From: Scytonema sp. UIC 10036
Lineage (GTDB): Bacteria > Cyanobacteriota > Cyanobacteriia > Cyanobacteriales > Nostocaceae
Reading direction: 5' to 3'
NCBI RefSeq assembly: GCF_009725235.1
Contig: NZ_WJFC01000085.1
Location: forward strand, 1-53,502
DNA: 53,502 nt
Shown here: piece by piece, positions 25,994 to 36,123 of the stretch
Layout of the letters: each line of letters opens with the position of its first letter
Numbering within the stretch: position 1 is the first letter of the stretch
Notes under the pieces: model-generated
Told to the model about the DNA's origin: nothing
Databases searched by the model: none
Seen by the model: only the letters and a program-made list of their open reading frames with translations
Position numbers and translations under genes: made by a program

Positions 25994-27259
25994 ATGAAAG
26001 TTATACACATAAGTACCTTTGACATAGGGGCAGGCGCTGCTCGTGCTTCTTATCGATTGCATCAAGGTTTAAAGCGAATTGGTGTAACCTCACAAATACT
26101 CGTGCAAGCAAAGTCCAGCGACGATCGAACTGTAATTTCGATGGAACCAAAGTCGGGTATTAAAAGAGCAATTGCCAAATCAAAACCACTGTTTAATGGT
26201 CTACCACTACAGTTGTATCCTAAGAAAGAGCCTGGATTGTTTTTTTCTCCCCAGTGGTTTCCCGATGCCATTGCTCCCCAAATTACTCAACTGCGTCCTG
26301 ATATCGTCAATCTTCACTGGGTATGCAATGGATTTCTGCAAATTGAAACCCTTGCTAAACTAAAAAAGCCCATAGTTTGGACGCTTCAGGATATGTGGGC
26401 TTTTACCGGAGGATGTCACTACAGTCAAAACTGCGATCGCTATACTGATTCTTGTGGCTCCTGTCCTCAACTTTCTAGCAGTAAAAGTAAAGATTTATCA
26501 CATTGGATATGGCAGCGTAAATCAAAAGCATGGAATCAAATCGATATCGCGCTTGTTGCTCCAAGCCAGTGGATGGCTGAGTGTGCTAGTTCCAGTTCTA
26601 TTTTTAGAAATGTGAGAGTAGAGGTTATACCCTTCTGTCTCGACACCAAAGCCTACACGCCAATCAACCGTCAACTGGCGCGACAACTTCTCCAGTTACC
26701 TCAAGATAAGCAGCTTGTTCTTTTTGGAGCAATTAGTGCTACTAGCGATCCTAGAAAAGGATTTCATTTGCTTAAAGAAGCTTTACAGAAGTTAAGTAGG
26801 TCTGATTGGAAAGAAAAAATAGAGGTTGTGATTTTTGGAGCTTCTCAACCAGAGACTCCGCCCGACCTTGGATTTAAATGTCAATATATGGGTCGCTTGC
26901 ACGATGACATTTCATTAGCGTTAATATATTCGGCTGCTGATGTGATGATTGTGCCTTCAATTGAAGAAGCATTTGGACAAACTGCGTCAGAAGCCCTTGC
27001 TTGCGCCACTCCAGTAATTGCCTTCAATGCTACTGGCTTAAAAGATATTGTGGAGCACCAGCACAATGGTTATTTAGTAAAGCCCTTTGATACGGAAGAC
27101 TTTGCTCGAGGAATTGCTTGGGTATTAGAAAACCAAGAACGACACCAGAAATTATGTGACAGCGCCCGTGAAACCGCTGAAAAGAAATTTGCCTTAGAGT
27201 TGCAAGCACATCGGTATCTGTCCCTCTATACTGAGATTATCAAAGACTCAAGAGCTTGA
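25994..27259 (+). CDS. Family 4 glycosyltransferase, paralogue of the 22409 gene
   Basis: GT-B enzyme of 421 residues. N-terminal HISTFDIGAGAARASYRLHQGL and the Cys-rich segment GGCHYSQNCDRYTDSCGSCPQ (about 133-153) closely parallel the gene at 22409, and the donor domain has FGAISATSDPRKGFHLL and EEAFGQTASEALACATPVIAF. Shared design implies duplication within the locus, though the two are now well diverged. It follows the FkbM gene by 60 bases and is followed by 240 non-coding bases. Confidence 0.9.
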   Translation: MKVIHISTFDIGAGAARASYRLHQGLKRIGVTSQILVQAKSSDDRTVISMEPKSGIKRAIAKSKPLFNGLPLQLYPKKEPGLFFSPQWFPDAIAPQITQLRPDIVNLHWVCNGFLQIETLAKLKKPIVWTLQDMWAFTGGCHYSQNCDRYTDSCGSCPQLSSSKSKDLSHWIWQRKSKAWNQIDIALVAPSQWMAECASSSSIFRNVRVEVIPFCLDTKAYTPINRQLARQLLQLPQDKQLVLFGAISATSDPRKGFHLLKEALQKLSRSDWKEKIEVVIFGASQPETPPDLGFKCQYMGRLHDDISLALIYSAADVMIVPSIEEAFGQTASEALACATPVIAFNATGLKDIVEHQHNGYLVKPFDTEDFARGIAWVLENQERHQKLCDSARETAEKKFALELQAHRYLSLYTEIIKDSRA

Positions 27260-27498
27260 GGGATGGCGCTAGTCATACTTACTACCGGTTGCCATCGGGG
27301 GAATTCTACTGAAAAAAGTACGGTAAATGTAAACTTTGCAATATGAATACGGTATTACTTAACGAGTATTCCTGATAGCAAAACTAGAGATAGAAGTATT
27401 TACTAAGTAAATGCTACATAGCAGGACAATACTCAAGTCAAGGGGCAGCAACTCGCCGTGTTCAAAGTAGATGTAGTCTTGAAACACAGAGAAAGCAA

Positions 27499-28554
27499 AT
27501 GAGAGTACTAGTTACGGGTTCCAATGGTTTAATTGGCTCTGAAGCTGTTGTGTATTATGACAGAGAAGGTCATCATGTTGTTGGTGTGGACAACAATATG
27601 CGTGCTACCTTCTTTGGTCCCCAAGGAGATACGACTTGGAATCTTCATCGGTTGAAGGACAATACTCGGTATTTTGAACACAGAAGCATAGACATTCGCG
27701 ATCGCCAAAGCATTTTTGATTTATTCCAAGAAAATCCTTTTGACCTGATCGTCCACTGTGCTGCTCAACCATCTCACGATAAAGCTTGTCAGATTCCGCT
27801 GTTAGACTTTGAAGTGAATGCTTTAGGTACAGTGAATCTACTCGAAGCAACGCGACAGTTCTGCCCGGAAGCTGTCTTTATTCATATGAGTACTAACAAG
27901 GTGTATGGTGATGCGCCAAATGAAGTGCCATTGATTGAGAAAGAAAAACGGTACGACTACGCTAAACCAGAAGATTTCAACGGTATATCAGAGGGCTGTC
28001 GCATTGACCAATGCTTGCACTCTCTGTTTGGTGCTTCTAAAACAGCAGCTGATGTTGTAGCTCAAGAATATGGTCGCTATTTCGGCATGAAAGTAGGAAT
28101 ATTTCGCGGAGGTTGTTTAACCGGACCGTCTCATTCCGGAGTAGAACTGCATGGCTTCTTGTCATACTTGGTTAAGGTAGCAGTTAGTGGTGGTACGTAC
28201 AAAGTTTTTGGTTACAAGGGCAAACAGGTACGAGATAACATCCACAGTTACGATGTCATTCAAGCATTTGAAGCATTCCGACGCAATCCCAAACCGGGCG
28301 AAGTATACAATTTGGGCGGGGGGCGTGAAAATAGCATATCCATCCTTGAAGCGTTTGACCTAGTTGAGAGCTTAACGAACCGCAAGATGGATTGGGTTTA
28401 TGTTGAGCAGAACCGCATTGGCGATCACATTTGCTACATTTCTGATTTAAGCAAGATGAAGTCACACTTCCCGGAATGGGGAATTACTTTGAGCATCAAA
28501 GACATTCTTCAGGAAATCATAGTCGCTCAAAAGGAACAGTATGTCAAAGCTTAG
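27499..28554 (+). CDS. NAD-dependent sugar epimerase/dehydratase (CDP-paratose 2-epimerase-like)
   Basis: Extended SDR enzyme of 351 residues acting on a nucleotide sugar. The NAD-binding GSNGLIG is at 7-13. [19 protein letters not shown] and FRGGCLTGP match the CDP-paratose/CDP-tyvelose 2-epimerase-like group. The usual catalytic Tyr of YxxxK is replaced by Phe: FGASK at 177-181 (Lys181 kept). Tyr154 in [10 protein letters not shown] or another residue might substitute, or the reaction may not need the Tyr. It overlaps the next glycosyltransferase by 14 bases. The actual substrate is unknown. Confidence 0.85.
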   Translation: MRVLVTGSNGLIGSEAVVYYDREGHHVVGVDNNMRATFFGPQGDTTWNLHRLKDNTRYFEHRSIDIRDRQSIFDLFQENPFDLIVHCAAQPSHDKACQIPLLDFEVNALGTVNLLEATRQFCPEAVFIHMSTNKVYGDAPNEVPLIEKEKRYDYAKPEDFNGISEGCRIDQCLHSLFGASKTAADVVAQEYGRYFGMKVGIFRGGCLTGPSHSGVELHGFLSYLVKVAVSGGTYKVFGYKGKQVRDNIHSYDVIQAFEAFRRNPKPGEVYNLGGGRENSISILEAFDLVESLTNRKMDWVYVEQNRIGDHICYISDLSKMKSHFPEWGITLSIKDILQEIIVAQKEQYVKA

Positions 28555-29818
28555 CGAAGGAAGCATGCTATCCTTGAATCGCGAAAACCCTTGCGATCGC
28601 AAGATTATGTTGTTTGACCTTGTAACAGATGGTCATCATGCTGGTTACATTCAGCATCTCATTCAATTCTTTTGCAAGCATAACCTATCAGGTTCTCTTG
28701 ATGTGGTTGTATCGCCTGAATTCGTGCGAAAACACAAAGATGTTGTTGACTTAGCTGCAAAAAACGGTCAAGGTCAGGTGAATTTTGTGCCAATCTCAGA
28801 TGCACAAGAAGCTGCTCTTTGGCCACCAACCAATTTTTTCAAGAGAAAAATCCATTATTTTCAACAGTGGAAGCTATGCCGTGCTTACGCTAAGTCGCTC
28901 AAGGCAAATCATTGCTTGTTAATGTACTTTGATACATTTCAGATACCTCTAGCTATTGATGGAAATTTACCGTGTTCTCTCTCTGCTATCTACTTTAGAC
29001 CCACCTTTCACTATGATGATTTTGAACATTACAAATCTACTTGGAGGAACCAATTGCCGCAATGGCAAGAAAAATTTGTACTGTCTTCCGCTTTGCGTCA
29101 TCCACAATTCACAACCTTGTTTAGTCTTGACCCCTTTGTCTTGAAACACTGCGATCGGTTGAACACCAATGCAAAAATCATTTACTTACCCGATCCAGTT
29201 CAAACATATAGTGAATCGGCAACATCCTCAAAGCAACTGACAGAGAGATTAGGTATCGATGCCAATCGCAAAGTGTTCCTTCTATTCGGTAGTTTGGATG
29301 GGCGAAAAGGAATAAAAGAGCTATTAGAAGCAGTTCAGTTGCTCTCACCGAGTCTTTGCCAACAGATATGTTTGTTACTAGTAGGTCCTATCGCTTCGGC
29401 AATTGAATCACAGGTAAAGGCTAAGATTGCTAGTCTTTCTTCCTCTCTACCAGTTCAGATTGTTACTGACAATCAGTTTGTTGCTGACTCTGAAATTCAA
29501 TCCTATTACCAACTTGCAGACGTTATATTAGCTCCTTACCAGCGCCATGTTGGTATGAGTGCAATTCTGGTTCGAGCAGCTGTTGCTCAAAAGCCTGTTC
29601 TATCTTCTAATTATGGGCTAATGGGTGAAATTACTCGTCGCTATAGGCTGGGGCTAACAGTTGATTCGACTGTACCAGAGGAAATTGCTCAAGGGTTAAC
29701 TCAATTCGTACTTGAATCTCCCAAGCAATTTTGCGATTTCATGCAGATGAAATCATTTGCTGAGCAAAATACGGCGGATAAGTTCGCCAGTACAATTTTC
29801 CAAAATTTATCAAATTAA
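28541..29818 (+). CDS. Family 4-like glycosyltransferase, paralogue of the 23694 gene
   Basis: A 425-residue glycosyltransferase starting inside the 3' end of the epimerase gene (14-base overlap), so probably translationally coupled. It begins, after about 20 residues, with [24 protein letters not shown], carrying the same GHH loop as the gene at 23694. Its donor half has [19 protein letters not shown] and [22 protein letters not shown], again lacking a standard E-x7-E motif. An in-frame ATG a few codons downstream (MLSLNRE) is an alternative start. Confidence 0.83.
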   Translation: MSKLSEGSMLSLNRENPCDRKIMLFDLVTDGHHAGYIQHLIQFFCKHNLSGSLDVVVSPEFVRKHKDVVDLAAKNGQGQVNFVPISDAQEAALWPPTNFFKRKIHYFQQWKLCRAYAKSLKANHCLLMYFDTFQIPLAIDGNLPCSLSAIYFRPTFHYDDFEHYKSTWRNQLPQWQEKFVLSSALRHPQFTTLFSLDPFVLKHCDRLNTNAKIIYLPDPVQTYSESATSSKQLTERLGIDANRKVFLLFGSLDGRKGIKELLEAVQLLSPSLCQQICLLLVGPIASAIESQVKAKIASLSSSLPVQIVTDNQFVADSEIQSYYQLADVILAPYQRHVGMSAILVRAAVAQKPVLSSNYGLMGEITRRYRLGLTVDSTVPEEIAQGLTQFVLESPKQFCDFMQMKSFAEQNTADKFASTIFQNLSN

Positions 29819-29886
29819 TCCAAAGAATGTGTATGGTTTGAAACGATTGATATTTAGTATACAAGTCTTAGGAAAATGTGAGGTTT

Positions 29887-31089
29887 ATGTCAATTAGTGA
29901 AATCAAGCAGGATAAAAAACTGGAAAACCGTATAGAGAATACATATGTTGCGTGGCTGTTCCCTTCTTTGGAAAGGGGAAATTACTGGCATCCAATTTTG
30001 AGTGAATTCACCAAAAAATTTCCTCATACAACTGTGTATACGGGAGGTTGGGCTGGATTTTCTCCTGGCTTTCAAGATGCATTTACTGTTGAGGTCGTAG
30101 GAACCACCAGATATATCACAACAGTAGACTCCAGTACAGAATATAGCCGCAGTTATATACTTCCATCATTTGATATTATCAGTCATTTGCTTCGATTTAA
30201 GCCTCAAGTTATTTTCACGAGTGCTTATTCTTTATGGACTGTTTTCGTCCTGCTTCTAAAGTTATTTTTTCGATGGAAAGTCGTTATAATTTTTGATGGC
30301 GTTTCCGTAGGAAAAGATCGTCTAAATTCAGGATTTCGCATATTTCCGCGACGGCTTATGAATCTGTTTGTAGATGCCTTTATCACAAATAGCTCTGCAG
30401 CAAAAAACTATCTTACAAAAGTAGTTTGGGCAAAAGAAAGTAAAATTTTCGTCAAGCGATACTTGGTACCCGATATAAAGGCTTTGTTACCAAATCAGAA
30501 AGTTTCTCATGTTACAGATTTACAAACGCAGCGCCCAATTTTTCTATTTGTAGGACAAGTTATTCCTAGAAAAGGAATTCATCTTCTATTAGAAGCGTGT
30601 AGTATCCTTAACGAAAAGGGATACTGTAACTACACATTACTAATTGTAGGTGATGGAACGCAAAGACAAGAACTTGAAACCTTAACTCGCGATCGCAATC
30701 TCCAGAATTGTGTGAATTGGATAGGGCAGGTTGATTATCACAAACTAGGGGATTATTTTGGTTGTGCAGACGTTTTTGTCTTTCCCACTTTAGAAGATAT
30801 TTGGGGAATGGTCGTCTTGGAAGCGATGGTGTTCGGCAAACCTATATTGTGTTCGCAACGGGCAGGAGCAGCAGAAATGGTAGTTGTTGGGGAAAATGGT
30901 TACACATTTGACCCCTATAATCCTGAAAATTTAGCGGATTTAATGATGTTGTTTATCAAACATCCCGAACTCATTGAAAAAATGGGAAAAAAATCTAGCC
31001 AACAAATGGTGAATCATACTCCGATAACGGTTTCAGAATCGCTTACAGAAATCGTAGAATTTACCTTAAAGACTACTGTTCATAAGTAA
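29887..31089 (+). CDS. Family 4 glycosyltransferase
   Basis: About 400 residues; the ATG at 29887 is preferred to a GTG at 29878, though neither has a well-placed Shine-Dalgarno. N-terminal part: YVAWLFPSLERGNYWHPILSEF. The donor domain has the clear GT4 segments LFVGQVIPRKGIHLLLEAC, LLIVGDGTQRQELE and FPTLEDIWGMVVLEAMVFGKPIL, with E-x7-E glutamates in EDIWGMVVLE. A hydrophobic stretch near 120-135 (VFVLLLKLFF) suggests membrane association. Donor and acceptor are unknown. Confidence 0.88.
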   Translation: MSISEIKQDKKLENRIENTYVAWLFPSLERGNYWHPILSEFTKKFPHTTVYTGGWAGFSPGFQDAFTVEVVGTTRYITTVDSSTEYSRSYILPSFDIISHLLRFKPQVIFTSAYSLWTVFVLLLKLFFRWKVVIIFDGVSVGKDRLNSGFRIFPRRLMNLFVDAFITNSSAAKNYLTKVVWAKESKIFVKRYLVPDIKALLPNQKVSHVTDLQTQRPIFLFVGQVIPRKGIHLLLEACSILNEKGYCNYTLLIVGDGTQRQELETLTRDRNLQNCVNWIGQVDYHKLGDYFGCADVFVFPTLEDIWGMVVLEAMVFGKPILCSQRAGAAEMVVVGENGYTFDPYNPENLADLMMLFIKHPELIEKMGKKSSQQMVNHTPITVSESLTEIVEFTLKTTVHK

Positions 31090-31130
31090 AATTTTCTCAT
31101 TGAGAACTAATTTTTTCAACTCAACTAATA

Positions 31131-32264
31131 ATGAATATATTTTTGTATTTAAAACATTTTCCCCCGTATGGCGATAATCTGAATGAAGGAACCTGTAAAG
31201 CAGTTCATGGTCTGGCTTCTGGTCTTGCTGCCTGCGGCGCTCGAGTTACAATTCTTTGTGAAAGCTTAGAAGATAGTTCATATCAAGCTAAAGATGGCTA
31301 TGAAATTCTGAGTTTTGCTAATAAAAATAGCCAACCATCTTTTCAAATCTCAACTGAATTAAAAAAATATATTTGCGATTCTGCGAAAGATAGCCTTGTT
31401 ATTCTTAATGGTATATTTCATCGCAGTGTTTACTCCTTCGCTAATTTTTTAAATAAATATTCTATACCTTATATCCTTGCTCCTCACGATCCATACCATC
31501 CAACTATTTTTCAGAAAAATGCACATTTAAAATTACCATATTGGTTTTTATTTGAACGAAGAATACTCAAGCAAGCAAAAGCAATTCAGGTGCTAGATAT
31601 CCGGCATGTTGAATGGCTGCGTCGCTTAAAAATTAACACTCCAGTTATAGAAGTACCCAATGGATTTTCTCCTACAGATGTCTGTTCTGAAAGCCAACTG
31701 GAATGGAAAGAAGAAGGAGTAGCAAAACTCTTTTTTTTAGGGCGGTTAGACGCATATAATAAAGGTTTGGATATCTTACTTGATGCCTTTGCAGAAATTG
31801 TCAAAGTCTCTAACTGTCATCTCACCATTCAAGGTCCTGATTGGGGAGATAAAAAAAAATTGCAAGAAAAAACTGCTCGACTTACACTGTCAGAAAAAGT
31901 TTCTTTCCTCGAACCCGATTACAATTCATCTCCTTCATCTATCATTGCCAACTACGACATTTTTTGCATTTCTTCTCGCTTTGAAGGGTTTAGTCTATCA
32001 GCTTTGGAAGCAATGATTGCGGGTCGAATCTTGCTCATCTCAGATGTTGCTGGAATCGCCCCTCACGTTCAGGCAAGCAGGTGTGGTATTGTTGTTAAAC
32101 CGCAGGCATCTACTATTAAAGAAGGTTGTCTTAAGCTGCTGAATTGTCGTTCTCAATGGAGAGAAATGGCACTGAGGGGGCGGCATTATGCACTCGAGCA
32201 TTTACAATGGCATAAAATTGCTGCACGTGCCCTGGAACAATATAGCAATCTCTTAGCGCAGTAG
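31131..32264 (+). CDS. Family 4 glycosyltransferase
   Basis: GT-B enzyme of 377 residues. The N-terminal domain begins FLYLKHFPPYGDNLNEGTCKAVHGLASGL, a typical acceptor-side start. The donor domain has KLFFLGRLDAYNKGLDILLDAF, LTIQGPDWGDKK and SRFEGFSLSALEAMIAGRILL, with the E-x7-E motif in EGFSLSALE. It is 41 bases downstream of the previous gene and 34 bases upstream of the next in a run of tightly packed glycosyltransferases. Confidence 0.9.
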   Translation: MNIFLYLKHFPPYGDNLNEGTCKAVHGLASGLAACGARVTILCESLEDSSYQAKDGYEILSFANKNSQPSFQISTELKKYICDSAKDSLVILNGIFHRSVYSFANFLNKYSIPYILAPHDPYHPTIFQKNAHLKLPYWFLFERRILKQAKAIQVLDIRHVEWLRRLKINTPVIEVPNGFSPTDVCSESQLEWKEEGVAKLFFLGRLDAYNKGLDILLDAFAEIVKVSNCHLTIQGPDWGDKKKLQEKTARLTLSEKVSFLEPDYNSSPSSIIANYDIFCISSRFEGFSLSALEAMIAGRILLISDVAGIAPHVQASRCGIVVKPQASTIKEGCLKLLNCRSQWREMALRGRHYALEHLQWHKIAARALEQYSNLLAQ

Positions 32265-32298
32265 ACGATTTAAACTATGAATTCACAAGGATATACTG

Positions 32299-33555
32299 AT
32301 GAAAGTTCTTTTATCGGCTTACGCCTGCGAACCAAACAGAGGTTCTGAACCTGGGGTAGGCTGGAACATGGCATTGGAGCTAGCTAAGTACCATCAGGTT
32401 TGGGTACTTACATCGAACTGCCATCGTCCGGGAATTGAAGCTGAATTAGCACGTACCTCATTACCCAGCCTAAACTTTGTTTACTTTGACCCAATTGGTT
32501 GGATACTCGACTGGAGCCAAGAAGGAAAAAAGGCGCTGTGGGGAGTTCAATTTCATTACTATCTTTGGCAAATTTGGGCATATTTTGTAGCACGAAAGCT
32601 CCATCATGAAATTCAGTTTGACCTGGCACACCATGCTACCTACGTACAGTATGCCAGACCTAGCTTTATTTCCTTACTTCCACTTCCTTTTCTTTGGGGT
32701 CCTGTGGGAGGTGGAGAATCAGCGCCTCAAGCCTTTTGGAAAGACTTCAGCCGACGCGGTAGAAGATACGAAATTTTACGAAATATATCTCGTTGGATAG
32801 GTGAATGCGATCCGTTTGTCCGCCTCACTTCCCAACGAAGCATTTTAGCTTGGGTCACGACTGAAGATACAGCTAACCGATTGCGCCTTATGGGCGCGAA
32901 AAACATAAAGGTTTTTCCTGAAGTTGCTTTACCAAAGGATGAGACAGAACGCCTTTCTCAATGCGAAATCCCCAATAATTTGACAATTAGATTTATCAGC
33001 ATGGGTCGGCTTTTACATTGGAAGGGATTTCATTTGGCATTGCGTGCTTTTGCACAGGCAAACTTATCAGATGCGGAGTATTGGCTTTTAGGAGATGGTC
33101 CGGAACGGCAAAGGCTTCACGCCATTACCCAAGAATTAGGAATATGTCAAAAAGTGAAGTTTTGGGGCAAACTACCGCGTGAGGAGACTTTAAATAAGTT
33201 AGCAGAGTGCCATGTCTTGATTCATCCCAGCTTACATGACTCTGGAGGATGGGTATGTATAGAGGCAATGGCAGCTGGGCGACCGGTCATTTGCCTGGAT
33301 CTTGGAGGACCGGGTGTTCAAGTGACAGAAGAAACTGGTTTCAAAATTAAGGCACATACACCAGAGCAAGCAGTACAGGATCTTGCGGCTGCAATGACTC
33401 GCTTAGCTCGCGATTCAGATTTGCGATCGCAAATGGGTCAAGCCGGACGCCAGAGGGTAAAAGAAGCTTTTAGTTGGGAAAGTAGAGGACAACTGTTGGC
33501 TCAAATCTACAAAGAAATTGCCAGCCTAAATCAAGCCACTGTGAAATTGGGTTAG
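32299..33555 (+). CDS. Family 4 glycosyltransferase
   Basis: GT-B enzyme of 418 residues. It begins KVLLSAYACEPNRGSEPGVGWNMALELAK, a hallmark of one well-known bacterial GT4 subgroup. Further features are LPFLWGPVGGGE near 130, FISMGRLLHWKGFHLALRAF and HPSLHDSGGWVCIEAMAAGRPVICLDLGGPG in the donor domain. Start supported by an AAGGA-like site eight or so bases upstream. The Wzy/WaaL-type gene follows after six bases. Confidence 0.92.
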   Translation: MKVLLSAYACEPNRGSEPGVGWNMALELAKYHQVWVLTSNCHRPGIEAELARTSLPSLNFVYFDPIGWILDWSQEGKKALWGVQFHYYLWQIWAYFVARKLHHEIQFDLAHHATYVQYARPSFISLLPLPFLWGPVGGGESAPQAFWKDFSRRGRRYEILRNISRWIGECDPFVRLTSQRSILAWVTTEDTANRLRLMGAKNIKVFPEVALPKDETERLSQCEIPNNLTIRFISMGRLLHWKGFHLALRAFAQANLSDAEYWLLGDGPERQRLHAITQELGICQKVKFWGKLPREETLNKLAECHVLIHPSLHDSGGWVCIEAMAAGRPVICLDLGGPGVQVTEETGFKIKAHTPEQAVQDLAAAMTRLARDSDLRSQMGQAGRQRVKEAFSWESRGQLLAQIYKEIASLNQATVKLG

Positions 33556-33561
33556 AGAAGT

Positions 33562-34809
33562 ATGAACTGGTACACGACTTTAATGTCTCTGACGATATTT
33601 CTTAGTGGTCTAACAGATTTAGTACGCAGGATCGGCTTGGGTTCAATTACTGCTTTAGGTGTATTGACTATTCTTTTAGCTGTAGCAAGTTGGGCTTTAG
33701 TTTTCACGCGCTCCAAAATGCCCAAAACCGTACTGGCGAGTTCTGGTTTGCTTTTGTTCGTTTTGTGCGCTCTCGTAATATGGATATGGTGTTTGTTTAC
33801 ATCGAGCTTGCCCCTCATAGCATCAATTCAGAACATCGCTGTTTTCATAGCATTTGTAGGATTTATCGTACTCAGTGCTACACAAAGTTACCGCAGCTTC
33901 GAACCACCAGAGTACGTCAATAGTAGCTTCACAAGAGCAATTCAGATCTCAGTAGGACTGTATGGGTTATCTATTGTTTTAGGCGGTCCTGGATCTAGTG
34001 TTCTCATGGGGGCGCGATCGTTCGCTTTGTTTGCTATTATAGGCATTTCCTGGTTTCTAGCTGTTTGGCGCTATCGCTTGCCTGGAGGTTTGTGGTGGTC
34101 AATAGGAACAATATCAGCTATTGCCTTCAGTTATTCTCGTACAGCACTGTTGATAGGTATCATCTTAGTTCCCATTTCTCAGATATCCTTGTCTACTTTT
34201 AAGGGTTGGTTGAGGATGATATTAACCATATTCTTAATAGTTACTGTTTCATATTTAGCACTTAACTATGTAGAACCAATACGTTCTCGTTTCAACGAGG
34301 TAGGAGATAATGCAACCGTAAACGGAATCAGAGTGAACACATCAGGAAGAAACGAAGCTTGGCCAGTTGCGTATACCTCAGCTTTAGAATCACCTTGGAT
34401 TGGTAAGGGTCCGGGTTCTGTGTCAAATGCTTTGAAACCTCTTGGTCCTGCTTTCACGCACCCACATAATGACTACCTCAGAATTTTTCACGATTACGGT
34501 CTGATTGGTTTTGTATTGTGGTTTTTTGGATATTGGGGATTGATAGTAAAAACTTGGCAAAATTGGCAATGGGCTGACCGAAATGATAGAATTAGTGCTC
34601 ATATTCACCTTAGTGCTTTCCTTGCCTTGATTGCTATTGCTATAGCAATGATTAGCGATAACGTTGTCGTGTACATTTTCTCAATGAGTCCTTTGGGAAT
34701 ACTTGTGGGGGCTTCTCTTGGCAGTGCAAGTCGTCGTAAAAAGGAGTTAAAAACTGCTCGACAAACCTCTTCAGTATTCGGTTTTAGAAACATAACTGCA
34801 CGCTCTTAA
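33562..34809 (+). CDS. O-antigen polymerase/ligase family membrane protein (Wzy/WaaL-like)
   Basis: Polytopic inner-membrane protein of 415 residues with roughly ten membrane segments. A periplasmic loop (about 225-310) carries FTHPHNDYLRIFHDYGLIGF, the conserved His-containing motif of the Wzy_C/O-antigen ligase superfamily, and SGRNEAWPVAYTSALESPWIGKGPGS before it. It would either polymerise repeat units on the outer face of the membrane or ligate the finished chain to an acceptor; sequence alone does not separate these. Its presence together with an ABC exporter is notable. It sits between glycosyltransferase genes in one run. Confidence 0.9.
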   Translation: MNWYTTLMSLTIFLSGLTDLVRRIGLGSITALGVLTILLAVASWALVFTRSKMPKTVLASSGLLLFVLCALVIWIWCLFTSSLPLIASIQNIAVFIAFVGFIVLSATQSYRSFEPPEYVNSSFTRAIQISVGLYGLSIVLGGPGSSVLMGARSFALFAIIGISWFLAVWRYRLPGGLWWSIGTISAIAFSYSRTALLIGIILVPISQISLSTFKGWLRMILTIFLIVTVSYLALNYVEPIRSRFNEVGDNATVNGIRVNTSGRNEAWPVAYTSALESPWIGKGPGSVSNALKPLGPAFTHPHNDYLRIFHDYGLIGFVLWFFGYWGLIVKTWQNWQWADRNDRISAHIHLSAFLALIAIAIAMISDNVVVYIFSMSPLGILVGASLGSASRRKKELKTARQTSSVFGFRNITARS

Positions 34810-34892
34810 AATCTGCTTTTCCTCTCATCGTCATTGCTTGCCATTTTTCACTTTTTGGATCTTGGGTTTAATTAATAGGTAAAATTCTTGTT

Positions 34893-36107
34893 ATGAAAGT
34901 GCTGTTGCTACATAACCGCTACCAACTAGCAGGTGGTGAAGATGGAGTAGTACAAACTGAAAAGTCTTTGCTAGAAGCATATGGTCATCAAATATGCTTG
35001 GTAGAAGTAACTAATAAAGACATTACAAATCATTGGAGTAAAGTAACAGCTGGTATCAGCGCAATTTACTCGCATTCTGCCAAACAAAGAGTTAGCAAAG
35101 AAATTGAGCATTTTCGCCCTGATGTAGTTCACGTACATAACTTTTTTCCACTCCTGTCTCCTTCTATATATGATGCTTGTCTAGAAAATCAGTTACCTGT
35201 TGTACAAACTCTACATAACTATCGGCTTGTTTGCCCAAAAGCAATGCCTTTTCGTCAAGGTAAAATTTGTGAAGATTGCATTGGTGAGTTAATACCTTGG
35301 CAAAGCATAATGTATGGCTGTTACCGCAATTCACGTTTGCAAAGCTCTGTAGTAGCAGCTATGACTACTTGGCACCGACTGCGAGGAACTTGGCAGGAAA
35401 AAGTAGATGCTTATATTGTCTTTACTCAATTTCAAAAAGAGAAAATGCTTCTGGCTGGATTACCATCAGAAAAGATTCATATAAAACCAAATTTTGTTTT
35501 GACTCCCAAGAATTCACCCCAAAATGAACGACGCAATAACTATTTACTTTTTGTAGGTAGATTATCCGAAGAAAAGGGAATTTCATTGTTAATTGATACT
35601 TATTTAAAAAATAATTTAAGTGTCCCACTAAAAATTGTGGGTGATGGACCACTGCGCCAGGAATTACAAGACAAGCTTGAAAATACAAGCGCGGAGAAAG
35701 CAATTGAATTTTTAGGTTTTCAGGATAAGGCGACAGTACTTTCACTTATGAAGAAGGCACAACTTTTAGTATTTCCTTCTATTTGGTATGAAGGTTTTCC
35801 ATTAACAATTGCTGAAGCTTTTGCTTGCGGTCTACCTGTACTGGTACCTAAACTAGGTGGTATGGCGGAAATTGTAGAAGATGGAGTAACTGGCATCCAT
35901 TTTGAAGCAGGAAATTTCACAGATTTAACAGCCAAAATCCAATGGGCAATAACTCATCCTCAAATAACAGATACTATGGGGAAAAATGCTTACTGGGTAT
36001 ATGAAACCAAGTATACTCCTGAAGCTAATTATCAGCAGTTAATAGAAATTTACCAACAGGTGGTTAATAGAAAGCAAAATGGGGGAGTAACCCCCAAGTT
36101 TAGCTAA
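34893..36107 (+). CDS. Family 4 glycosyltransferase
   Basis: GT-B enzyme of 404 residues, beginning KVLLLHNRYQLAGGEDGVVQTEKSLLE, a common bacterial GT4 subgroup that also shows VHVHNFFPLLSPSIYDAC, LHNYRLVCPKAMPFR and a short Cys-containing GKICEDCIG segment. Donor domain: LFVGRLSEEKGISLLID and FPSIWYEGFPLTIAEAFACGLPVLVPKLGG with the E-x7-E motif. It is the last + strand glycosyltransferase of the locus; the beta-helix gene converges on it with a 16-base gap. Confidence 0.92.
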   Translation: MKVLLLHNRYQLAGGEDGVVQTEKSLLEAYGHQICLVEVTNKDITNHWSKVTAGISAIYSHSAKQRVSKEIEHFRPDVVHVHNFFPLLSPSIYDACLENQLPVVQTLHNYRLVCPKAMPFRQGKICEDCIGELIPWQSIMYGCYRNSRLQSSVVAAMTTWHRLRGTWQEKVDAYIVFTQFQKEKMLLAGLPSEKIHIKPNFVLTPKNSPQNERRNNYLLFVGRLSEEKGISLLIDTYLKNNLSVPLKIVGDGPLRQELQDKLENTSAEKAIEFLGFQDKATVLSLMKKAQLLVFPSIWYEGFPLTIAEAFACGLPVLVPKLGGMAEIVEDGVTGIHFEAGNFTDLTAKIQWAITHPQITDTMGKNAYWVYETKYTPEANYQQLIEIYQQVVNRKQNGGVTPKFS

Positions 36108-36123
36108 CAGTTTCCTAACAGTA

